The position numbers were made by a program, and so were the translations under genes. From an uncultured Alphaproteobacteria bacterium (GTDB lineage: Bacteria; Pseudomonadota; Alphaproteobacteria; HIMB59; GCA-002718135): DNA of 64,000 bases. The stretch spans positions 1 to 64,000 of the forward strand of contig CACJNL010000004.1 of NCBI GenBank assembly GCA_902594815.1. The letters run 5' to 3'. The notes beneath the pieces are model-generated. The model made no database searches. It was given only the letters and a program-made list of their open reading frames with translations, and was not told where the DNA came from. Numbering within the stretch: the first letter of the stretch is position 1; each line of letters begins with the position of its first letter. Positions 55,534-63,320 of this stretch are shown here, in pieces.

Positions 55534-57093
55534 TTATTTTAGAGTAGCTTTAAATAAATCTACTTTTTCATCTCTTCGTGGAGACCAATCTACTCTGTTG
55601 CTAACTCCATAGAAGTCAGGCTGGAAATATAGATGTAGCCAAGGTCCTTCATTATAAAAAACCTCTAACATTCTATCTACTTCTCTACGTATAATGTATT
55701 CATTGTTGGTGTTATTAATAACTTTCCAACCTTTGAACCATTCCTCGTTCTGCCATTTAGTGTAGTTAGGTCCAGAGTCAGGTTTTGATAAGTCAGCCAT
55801 ATCGTAAAGCGGACTCCAAGTAGCTCCACCTGAACCGATAAAATACATTGGTCCAGCTTTTTTCTCTATAATTAGAGGGATATATACTGAAGACCAATCT
55901 AAAATATCACATTTAGTTTTAACCCCAACATCATCAAGATACTGACAAATTGCTAAAACAACATTTCTATCATTTAGGTATCTACCTTCACCTGCTTGAA
56001 GTGTCATTTCAAATCTAACACCATTAGCATCTCTAGGATATCCTGCTTGATCTAGTAAATATTCAGCAATTTCTGGATCATATGGGTAAGGTTTTAATGT
56101 TGGATGAGCATTATTAGGATTAACAATACCAGTCATTCTTGTACAAGGTGCATTTAAAAGATTAGCACAAATTGCTTCTACATCGACTGCGTATTGAAGA
56201 GCCCTTCTAACCTCTGGTTTTTGTATTGCTGCTCCACCTGGAGTAACTGCAAATTCAGGACCCTGATGATAACCAACATACATTCTTCGAGTACCTTGAA
56301 CTTTAGCAACACTCGCTGTGCTTGAAGCATCTATTGCTTCAACCTGATCAGGAGATGCATTAGTAATCATATCTACATTACCTGCGATAAGTTCAGCAGT
56401 TCTTGTAGAAGCTTCTGGGATTACTCTCCAAATAATATTTTCAAAATTTGTTGGTATAGGTGGATTAGCAGCCTTTTTCATAACAATCTGGCTTCCTTTA
56501 TCCCATTTAACAAATTCATAAGGACCTGAACCAATTGGATTAGTTGACGCTTCTTCTTTTGACATCTTTTCATAAGAGTCTTTACAGTGAACGTACACTT
56601 CCGCGATTAAGCCTAAAGCGATGTGGTTTGGACCACCTAAAACAATTGTTACATCTCTCTCACTATCTGCCCTTGCTTCTTTAAAATCAATTGATTTATA
56701 TACAAAGCCAGCTGAGTTACCTGTAAATGCCATTTCAGGATCTGCTACTCTATTAAAAGAATATGCTGCATCTTCTGCAGTCAACGCTTCACCATCATGA
56801 CAAGTTAGTCCACTCTTCAGAGTAAAAGTATATTCTTTACCATCATCTGAAATTGTATAACTTTCTGCTAAATTAGGCACGATAGAACCAGTCTCATCTA
56901 CAGAATATAACTGACCAAACATGTGCTTCATAATATTAGCAGTGTGTCGAGAACTAATTTGAGCAGGCTCTAAACCAACAGTATCAGTAGGCAAGCCAAC
57001 AACAAATGTATCATCTGGAGGTGCTGCGAAAGAATAAGTAGATGGTAAAATTAAACCAAATACTATCGCTACTCCAGTTATTATTTTTTTCAT
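55534..57093 (-). CDS. ABC transporter substrate-binding protein, family 5 (peptide/opine type)
   Basis: 519 residues with a signal peptide (MKKIITGVAIVFGLILPSTYSFA, cleaved near residue 23) and no lipobox. The mature protein follows the family 5 pattern: VVGLPTDTVGLEPAQ, a middle SFNRVADPEMAF segment, and a long C-terminal lobe. Such proteins bind di- and oligopeptides, opines, or some sugars. GGAGGT at 57097-57102 is a strong ribosome site. The gene lies first among the transporter genes and is preceded by palindromic sites that could bind a regulator. Confidence 0.92.
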   Translation of the reverse strand: MKKIITGVAIVFGLILPSTYSFAAPPDDTFVVGLPTDTVGLEPAQISSRHTANIMKHMFGQLYSVDETGSIVPNLAESYTISDDGKEYTFTLKSGLTCHDGEALTAEDAAYSFNRVADPEMAFTGNSAGFVYKSIDFKEARADSERDVTIVLGGPNHIALGLIAEVYVHCKDSYEKMSKEEASTNPIGSGPYEFVKWDKGSQIVMKKAANPPIPTNFENIIWRVIPEASTRTAELIAGNVDMITNASPDQVEAIDASSTASVAKVQGTRRMYVGYHQGPEFAVTPGGAAIQKPEVRRALQYAVDVEAICANLLNAPCTRMTGIVNPNNAHPTLKPYPYDPEIAEYLLDQAGYPRDANGVRFEMTLQAGEGRYLNDRNVVLAICQYLDDVGVKTKCDILDWSSVYIPLIIEKKAGPMYFIGSGGATWSPLYDMADLSKPDSGPNYTKWQNEEWFKGWKVINNTNNEYIIRREVDRMLEVFYNEGPWLHLYFQPDFYGVSNRVDWSPRRDEKVDLFKATLK

Positions 57094-57167
57094 ACAACCT
57101 CCATAATTAAAAATATGAAAACTATTAAAGAAGGTAATGAAATTTTAATATTTTAGAATAGTAAATT

Positions 57168-57195
57168 AGTCATTTAAGTGATGACTATAAGTCAT
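57168..57195. promoter_or_regulatory. Palindromic operator cluster upstream of the binding-protein gene
   Basis: In the 140-base gap before the binding-protein gene, three alternating copies of one half-site occur: AGTCAT at 57168-57173, ATGACT at 57181-57186 and AGTCAT at 57190-57195. The last two form a perfect ATGACT-ATA-AGTCAT palindrome. Overlapping them, TCATTTAAGTGA at 57170-57181 differs at two of 12 positions from the perfect palindrome TCACTAAAGTGA in front of the DUF4438 pair (62398-62409). The sites lie about 75-100 bases before the start codon. No regulator gene is adjacent. Confidence 0.5.
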
Positions 57196-57233
57196 TATTA
57201 TTATGATTCAGTATGCCAAAAAAGTAATAAAAG

Positions 57234-58232
57234 TCAGTAATTTTTGACACTAATTTTTTTTCCTGTTTTTGCTGATGCAATACACGCTTCTACAATAGAT
57301 AAAGAATTTAAATGATCTTTGTTAATTTTTATCAAATTTTTCGAATTTTTTTCAACTTTAATAAAATCATTTAAAAGTGCTTCAGCATCATCTAGCCACA
57401 TTCTAAATTTTTTAAGTTTAATATTTGTGATTTTTTTATTTTCAAGAGTTCTGTAATTTAAATTTTTAAATTGTTCTTTTTGTATAATAATTCCCTTGGT
57501 GCAATCAGTTCTCCATTCAAAATTTAGTGTTTTAGAATTACTTTGCCAATTACCTACATAATTTACGATCATTCCATTACGAAGTTCAAAAATAGCATTT
57601 ACATTTGTATGATGTTTATACATTGACCAAGGTGGATTAAATGTCTTGGCAAAAACTGATTTAATATTTGATTTAAAAATGAATCTAATTAAATCAAAAT
57701 GATGAATAGATTGTTCCCAAAGCATTGGGTGTTTCATGAACAAAGGATATTTATTTAATCTCTCGAGTCTGCCATCTCTCCATCTTTCATAGATGAATTT
57801 TGAAAATATCGGTTTTCCTACTTTACTTGAATTAATTAATTTAATTTTCTCTAAAGTAGTAGGAAGGTATCTAAAGTTCAGTCCAACAAATAAAAGAAGT
57901 TTTTTTCTTGTCATAAATGTAATTAATTTTTTCGCCTCATTAAAATTAACTGTAAGTGGTTTTTCAACTAATACTGACAGTTTATATTTCGCGCACACTT
58001 TCAAATCCTTCATACGATTAAAAGGAGGTGTTGATAAGATAACAGCATCTGGATTTGTATCCAAAATAGCATTATCCAATTTTGAGTAAAATTTTACAGG
58101 AGACTTTTTTTTTAGATTTTGATTAATATCACAGATACCGACTAAAATTGTCTGTTTATTTTTATTTACAACTTTGGACCAAATTTTACCTCTTGGACCA
58201 TAACCCACCAACAATATCTTTAATTTCTTCAT
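57234..58232 (-). CDS. Gfo/Idh/MocA family oxidoreductase (second copy type)
   Basis: 332 residues. Rossmann motif ILLVGYGPRGKIWSKVV, the conserved EKP motif in SVLVEKPLTVNFNEA, and the substrate domain MLWEQSIHHFDLIRF with its conserved His pair. It is unlike the 52.5-53.6 kb copy in detail, so it likely acts on a different intermediate. Its start overlaps the epimerase stop by four bases (ATGA). It is the last gene of the minus-strand run before the binding-protein promoter region. Confidence 0.9.
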   Translation of the reverse strand: MKKLKILLVGYGPRGKIWSKVVNKNKQTILVGICDINQNLKKKSPVKFYSKLDNAILDTNPDAVILSTPPFNRMKDLKVCAKYKLSVLVEKPLTVNFNEAKKLITFMTRKKLLLFVGLNFRYLPTTLEKIKLINSSKVGKPIFSKFIYERWRDGRLERLNKYPLFMKHPMLWEQSIHHFDLIRFIFKSNIKSVFAKTFNPPWSMYKHHTNVNAIFELRNGMIVNYVGNWQSNSKTLNFEWRTDCTKGIIIQKEQFKNLNYRTLENKKITNIKLKKFRMWLDDAEALLNDFIKVEKNSKNLIKINKDHLNSLSIVEACIASAKTGKKISVKNY

Positions 58233-59113
58233 GTATTTTTTTTTATTAAATTAATTACTTTTTTAGGTGAAGTCCAATTTTTAAAACTGAGCTTATTTCT
58301 ATAAATTGTCACCGTAGAATTATTTGATAAATTACTTCCTTCAATCTCTATATGTTTAGCATTCGAGTCAATTAAACGCATAAGATCAATATCTTTAATG
58401 ATGAAAGGTGAGACTAAATTAAGTAATTTAAACTTGTTTCTCTTTTTTATAATATTATGTAAAGCTATTGAAATATCATTTACAAACGTCCAATCTCTAA
58501 AAGTATTAAACGAGTTGGTTTTCATTATTTTTCTTTTTTTTGATGTATTCAACCAATTTTGAAATAACGAGGTATTACTTCTGCTCCATTTTTTAAATTC
58601 GTTACCACTGTAAATGTTACCTATGCGTAATACTGTGTGTTTAATTTTATTTTTTTTACAAAATTCTCTACTAAATTTTTCACCAAATAATTTTGATTTT
58701 GAGTAGGGCTCTGATCCTCGAACTTTTGAACGCTCATTATATGTTATAGAATTAAAATATCGATAAACAGATGTTGAGCTTATAAAAAAAAATGTTTTAG
58801 CCGCATTAAGTTTTGCTAATTCAAGTGCGTTTAAAGTTAATTTATTATTAATATTCAATAAATTATTATTATCTTTAGTTTTTACAGGTCTTGTTAGAGC
58901 TGCACAGTGAATAAACACATCGATGTTATCAATTTTATTTATACTGTTCTTATTTAAAAGATTAATTTTTATTTTTTTAATTTTACTTAAATTATCAAGC
59001 TTGTATGAAAAATTAATATCAATGGCATAAATTAAATAATTAAATTTAGACAAACCATTTACAAGTGCTGAGCCAAGAAATCCTCCAGATCCAGTTACCA
59101 ATATTTTTTTAAT
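58229..59113 (-). CDS. NAD-dependent epimerase/dehydratase family protein (probable ATT start)
   Basis: Extended SDR, about 294 residues, with VTGSGGFLGSALVNGL as the NAD motif, FFISSTSVYRYF and the YSKSK motif (EPYSKSKLFGEKF). It likely modifies a nucleotide-sugar-like or other polyol compound. The first conventional start is TTG at 59101, which would cut the first strand. An ATT at 59113-59111 gives MKKILVTGSGGFLG, the normal N-terminus, and AAGGA at 59121-59125 lies seven bases before it. I therefore place the start there, a rare initiation codon. Confidence 0.82.
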   Translation of the reverse strand: MKKILVTGSGGFLGSALVNGLSKFNYLIYAIDINFSYKLDNLSKIKKIKINLLNKNSINKIDNIDVFIHCAALTRPVKTKDNNNLLNINNKLTLNALELAKLNAAKTFFFISSTSVYRYFNSITYNERSKVRGSEPYSKSKLFGEKFSREFCKKNKIKHTVLRIGNIYSGNEFKKWSRSNTSLFQNWLNTSKKRKIMKTNSFNTFRDWTFVNDISIALHNIIKKRNKFKLLNLVSPFIIKDIDLMRLIDSNAKHIEIEGSNLSNNSTVTIYRNKLSFKNWTSPKKVINLIKKNT

Positions 59114-59114
59114 A

Positions 59115-59597
59115 CTAAATTCCTTGATAGGATTTATATTTTTCTAGCTCCTCTTGTGAGTATACTTGCATCAGCTCAATTTCGATATTATCAACCTCGT
59201 TATCTAAAAAAGCTATAAAACCTTCTGGATGAGGATGATTACCTGTCACTTTACATGCTTGACATTCTCTTAGAGTGGCTCCCTTGCTTTGCATTACTTT
59301 AATAGAGTCATCTAAATTTTTTACTACATAACAAATATGGTGAAGTCCCCCTCTACCCCTTTCATTTATCCATTTGTTAAACCTACCATCTGGATCCATT
59401 GATTGGCATAATTGATATTCTATTTCACCAATATTAAAAACAGCAACTCTAGTCCTAGATACTGGCATATCTTGGATTTCAATTTCTTTTGAGACTCCTA
59501 AAAAATCTTTATAATATATTAACGATTGTTCAATATCTTCTACAGCAAATGCCATATGCTTTATTTCCATTACTTCATTATTTAATTCCTTGCTCAT
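59115..59597 (-). CDS. VOC superfamily (glyoxalase-like) protein
   Basis: 160 residues made of two beta-alpha-beta-beta-beta modules. The metal ligand positions are visible in EIKHMAFAVEDIEQSL, EYQLCQ, GLHHICYVV and NIEIELMQV. The layout is like methylmalonyl-CoA epimerase, although that reaction is not implied by its neighbours. It overlaps the aminotransferase gene by four bases and precedes the epimerase gene by one base. Confidence 0.85.
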   Translation of the reverse strand: MSKELNNEVMEIKHMAFAVEDIEQSLIYYKDFLGVSKEIEIQDMPVSRTRVAVFNIGEIEYQLCQSMDPDGRFNKWINERGRGGLHHICYVVKNLDDSIKVMQSKGATLRECQACKVTGNHPHPEGFIAFLDNEVDNIEIELMQVYSQEELEKYKSYQGI

Positions 59598-60757
59598 ATG
59601 TTGGCCACTACCTTTTTAATTCTAGACACTGCCTCTTTAATTTTTTCAGCAGGCTGAGTAAGAGAGAATCTAACAAAATCATCACAGTGATCTCCGTAAA
59701 GTCCGCCGGGATAAATTATAACTTTGCCTTCTTCAAGTAATTTAAGACAAAAGTCAGTAGCATTTAATCCTGTTTTTGAAACATTTGCGTAAACATAGTA
59801 ACCTCCTTGAGGTTCTGAATAAGGAATATTGATTTCATCAAGTCCTCTACATAAAATATCTCTTCTTTCTTCCATAATTTTTCTCATATCAGTTACACAT
59901 TCTTGTGATCCCTTCAAAGCGGCTAAAGCTGCATGTTGGCTAACAGCAGGAGCACAAATTGCAAAGCCATGATGTATCTCACCTAAATGTGTAATTAAAT
60001 TTTTAGGTCCTGCAAAATATCCAACTCTCCAGCCAGTCATACAATATGCTTTGGAAAAACCATTTAAAGTTATCGTTCTCTCAAACATCTCCGGTAAGGC
60101 TGCCACAGGTTGAGCCTTATGATTTCCAAATGTTAGTCTAGAATAAATTTCATCAGAAATTACAACCAAATTATGTTTTATTGCTAATTTAGAGAGCTTC
60201 AATACTTCTTCGTAAGGAGTTACAGCTCCTGTGGGATTACACGGATTTATAATTACTAATATTTTTGTTTTTTCAGTGATTAAAGGTTCAACGGCATCAG
60301 CTGTCATAGCAAAATTATTATCAATGTATGTTTTTACCATGACTGGATTTGCTTCAGCTAATTCTGCTGCTTGAAAATATGGATTATACCCTGGAGCAAC
60401 TGCGATCATTTCATCTCCAGAATTCAAAATTCCAAGCGCAATTGCAAACATAGCTTCTTGACCACCAGCTGTAACAACTATCTCATCTTCATTGTACTTT
60501 GCTCCATCATGTTTAGTTATATCTTCGCAAATTTCTTTTCTAAGTTCCGGCATCCCCATTGGATGAGTATAGTGTGTTGCTCCATTATTAAGTGCTTCAA
60601 TACCTGCATCAATTATATGCCTAGGCGTATCAAGATCGGTGTCACCTCTTCCCATTGCTATTACATCATCAAGCTTTTGCTGAATATTCCACATTTTTGT
60701 GACAATATTAGATTTATGATCTTTAATTCTGGAAGCGATGAATTTTGAATAATGCAT
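59594..60757 (-). CDS. Class I/II aminotransferase (PLP)
   Basis: 387 residues, fold type I. The PLP Lys is in NGFSKAYCMTGWRVGYFAG, the NPCNPTGAVTPYEEV block and GGQEAMFAIA cofactor loop are present, and FVRFSLTQPAEK carries the carboxylate Arg. It is a relative of AatA, but about 45 residues differ in key loops, so the substrate may be another amino acid. It sits between the M32 peptidase (one-base overlap) and the VOC gene (four-base overlap). Confidence 0.9.
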   Translation of the reverse strand: MHYSKFIASRIKDHKSNIVTKMWNIQQKLDDVIAMGRGDTDLDTPRHIIDAGIEALNNGATHYTHPMGMPELRKEICEDITKHDGAKYNEDEIVVTAGGQEAMFAIALGILNSGDEMIAVAPGYNPYFQAAELAEANPVMVKTYIDNNFAMTADAVEPLITEKTKILVIINPCNPTGAVTPYEEVLKLSKLAIKHNLVVISDEIYSRLTFGNHKAQPVAALPEMFERTITLNGFSKAYCMTGWRVGYFAGPKNLITHLGEIHHGFAICAPAVSQHAALAALKGSQECVTDMRKIMEERRDILCRGLDEINIPYSEPQGGYYVYANVSKTGLNATDFCLKLLEEGKVIIYPGGLYGDHCDDFVRFSLTQPAEKIKEAVSRIKKVVANI

Positions 60758-62292
60758 TAAAAACTTACTCCGTACACTTGGCTTGCCTTATTCTTCAAAT
60801 AAGCAATATAAGGTTTCGCATTTAGTGTTGATCCAGTTGATTTTTCTAATAATTCGTTTCTTGTATATCTTCTTCCATGCTGATGGATATTATTTCTTAA
60901 CCACTCAAGTAAAGAAGAATAATTAGCTTCATTAATATCTTTTCTGATTTCTGGATTTTGAATATCCATAGTCTCAATTAACTGGGCTGCCATTACATTA
61001 CCAATCGTATAGTTGCAGAAAGTTCCAAATTGTCCACCTGACCAGTGAATATCTTGTAAAACTCCTTCACTATCGTTGGGCACTTTTAGTCCCAGATATT
61101 TATTAATTTGCTCGTTCCATACAGTAGGCAAGTCATTCACTTTAAGCGTCTTGTCAACAAGCATACTTTCAATATCAACTCTCATCATAATATGGAAATC
61201 ATATGTCGACTCATCAGACTCAACTCTTATTAGACTAGGTTCAATAACATTTACCGCTTTAAAGAAGTCTTCGGCCTCAACAGCTTTTAGAGCATCAGGA
61301 AAACAATCTGCAAGTTCATTATAATGATTATTCCAAAAAACCTTACTTCGACCAATATGATTTTCATATAATCTTGATTGTGACTCGTGAGCACCAAAAC
61401 TAACCCCACCAACAGCATAGAAACTCAAAAAATCTGTCGTCATAGCCGACCGGGTATATTCTTCTTTCACATTCTGCTCATATATTCCATGTCCTGCTTC
61501 ATGCAGAGTTCCAAATAAAGAAGGATTAATAAAATTTTTATAATAACGTGTAGTTATTCTAACATCATCTCTTGTAAATGAAATTTCAAAAGGGTGAACA
61601 GTACTATCTAACCTTCCTCGATCAAAATCGTATCCAAATTTTTTAGCTATTTTAGTTGAAAACTCAATTTGTTTATCAATGGGATATTCATTGAACAAAA
61701 ATTTTTTATTCGGTTGTTCTACTTGACTCGTTTTATTTAAAATGTGGCCTAAACCTATTTTTAATTCATCAAAAAGAACTTTTAAAGACTTAACTGTTTC
61801 ACCTGGTTCAAATCTTTGCATCAACGCATCATATGGATGATCTTTGAAACCTATACAATGCGCCTGTTCAATAGCAATATTTACCTGCTCTTCTAAAAAA
61901 GGTTTAAAAATTTTGAAATCTTGTTTTTCTCTAGCCTCTGCCCAAGCATTATGCGCCAAAGGCTCTAACTCAGCTTTTTTTACTTGGATTTTTTCAGGAA
62001 TCTTATCATGATAATTAATTGCTTCATTCAAATGTAATATTGTCTTTCTTTCAAAACTATCCTCTTCTAAATTATGTGTTTCATTTTCTGACTCATCTAG
62101 GAGTTTTCTCATTTTTGATGATAAAAGAATTTCTCTTGCCACTGATGTGAGCGTACCTACTTGATAACCTCTTGAACTTGCTCCTTTTTTTGGCATTTTA
62201 GTTCTAGAGTCCCATATCAAAACAGACATTGTATTTAAAACATCATTAAATTTGTTTATTTCATTAGTTAATTCATTAAATGCATTTCCCAT
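60757..62292 (-). CDS. M32 family metallocarboxypeptidase (Taq type)
   Basis: 511-residue cytoplasmic zinc carboxypeptidase that trims C-terminal residues from peptides. The HExxH motif is in GTLHEAGHGIYEQ, the family block HPFEISFTRDDVRITTRY precedes it, and FHIMMRVDIESMLVD and the HWSGGQFGTFCNYTIGN block follow. It is the first gene of the minus-strand run ending at the Gfo/Idh/MocA gene, and is divergent from the DUF4438 pair. It fits the idea of imported peptide breakdown. Confidence 0.93.
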   Translation of the reverse strand: MGNAFNELTNEINKFNDVLNTMSVLIWDSRTKMPKKGASSRGYQVGTLTSVAREILLSSKMRKLLDESENETHNLEEDSFERKTILHLNEAINYHDKIPEKIQVKKAELEPLAHNAWAEAREKQDFKIFKPFLEEQVNIAIEQAHCIGFKDHPYDALMQRFEPGETVKSLKVLFDELKIGLGHILNKTSQVEQPNKKFLFNEYPIDKQIEFSTKIAKKFGYDFDRGRLDSTVHPFEISFTRDDVRITTRYYKNFINPSLFGTLHEAGHGIYEQNVKEEYTRSAMTTDFLSFYAVGGVSFGAHESQSRLYENHIGRSKVFWNNHYNELADCFPDALKAVEAEDFFKAVNVIEPSLIRVESDESTYDFHIMMRVDIESMLVDKTLKVNDLPTVWNEQINKYLGLKVPNDSEGVLQDIHWSGGQFGTFCNYTIGNVMAAQLIETMDIQNPEIRKDINEANYSSLLEWLRNNIHQHGRRYTRNELLEKSTGSTLNAKPYIAYLKNKASQVYGVSF

Positions 62293-62444
62293 ATTTTAGC
62301 TTCTAGAACTTTTTAAAGTATTTAGAAATAGATAAATAATCATTTCAGTGCTGATAAATTTGCAATGAAATTTAAATCAATGGTTTACTTTTAATCATCA
62401 CTAAAGTGACTATTTTGTTATTTTTTATTTGTTTCAAACAAGTT
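62293..62444. promoter_or_regulatory. Divergent control region with palindrome
   Basis: The 152 bases between the M32 gene and the DUF4438 pair form the longest non-coding gap in the window. It holds a perfect palindrome TCACT-AA-AGTGA at 62398-62409, and a looser inverted repeat ATTTCA/TGAAAT (62342-62347, 62366-62371). The palindrome overlaps an apparent upstream GTG start at 62406, which supports the later ATG start for the DUF4438 gene. Confidence 0.45.
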
Positions 62445-63320
62445 ATGCCCAATAATATGATTTCAAATTTGAAAACTAACGAAAAAAATTTGATAAAGAT
62501 GTCAATTGGAGGATACGTTACACAACCTTCATTTAAAAACCCTGGCTACATTCCAGACAATGATGGAAAATCTGTTATTTTACCAGGTATGTATGGAGTG
62601 GTAAGTAATGTTAAAGTAGGCGATAAAGCATTTGGATGGAGTGGCGATCATATAGAACCAGGCGTTTCTATAGACTCAGAAAAAATTGATGAACATTTTG
62701 CATTACATTATTTGGTATGTACTGGAAACAAAGCAATCATAAGATCTGGAGAAGCAAAAGGCAAGATTGGAATAGTGACTGGTGAACATGCAAGAAATTT
62801 AATACATTTTGAAAACAACACGTTGGAGAAAATTTGTGTTGGGGATCAAATTGATATTATTGCACATGGTAGAGGTCTAAAACTTCTAGACTTTCCTGAA
62901 ATTGAATTAAAAAAAATCGATCCAAATCTTTTAAAATCAATGAACTTAAATGTCATAAAGAATAAGTTAATCGTCGATGTGGCTATTGAGCTCCCTATAA
63001 GAATTATGGGTTCTGGAGCAGAATTAAATTCTGAATATGTTGATCAAGATTTAATGTCTGGTGACAGAGATCTTATGAAAAAACTTAAAATAGATCAGAT
63101 GAAGTTAGGAGATCTTATTGTAATTAATCATGCTGATCATAAGTGGGGCAGATCTTTTAAAAAAGACCAGGTCAGTATAGCTTTGTGTATACATGGAGAC
63201 TCAGTTATGACTGGTCATGGTCCTGGGATAATGACAATTATGACAGGTGATAAAAAAAATCTTGGATGGAAAATTAATAAAAATGCAAACTTAAAAAATA
63301 TAATGAATATAAAATTATGA
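62445..63320 (+). CDS. DUF4438 family protein, copy 1
   Basis: 291 residues. The motif YGVVSNVKVGDKAFGWSGDHIEPGVS is, as I recall, the hallmark of DUF4438, a family known from structure (TM1086 of Thermotoga) but without assigned function. Also present are IGIVTGEHARNLIHF and LPIRIMGSGAEL. I start at the ATG at 62445; the open frame continues to a GTG at 62406, but that would translate through a palindrome. It overlaps the second copy by four bases (ATGA). No signal peptide is clear. Confidence 0.75.
   Translation: MPNNMISNLKTNEKNLIKMSIGGYVTQPSFKNPGYIPDNDGKSVILPGMYGVVSNVKVGDKAFGWSGDHIEPGVSIDSEKIDEHFALHYLVCTGNKAIIRSGEAKGKIGIVTGEHARNLIHFENNTLEKICVGDQIDIIAHGRGLKLLDFPEIELKKIDPNLLKSMNLNVIKNKLIVDVAIELPIRIMGSGAELNSEYVDQDLMSGDRDLMKKLKIDQMKLGDLIVINHADHKWGRSFKKDQVSIALCIHGDSVMTGHGPGIMTIMTGDKKNLGWKINKNANLKNIMNIKL

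Noticed and set aside
62406-62444. GTG start at 62406 giving a hydrophobic N-terminus (signal peptide?) for DUF4438 copy 1
   Set aside because: It lies in the palindrome, lacks a ribosome site, and copy 2 begins close to the domain without such an extension.
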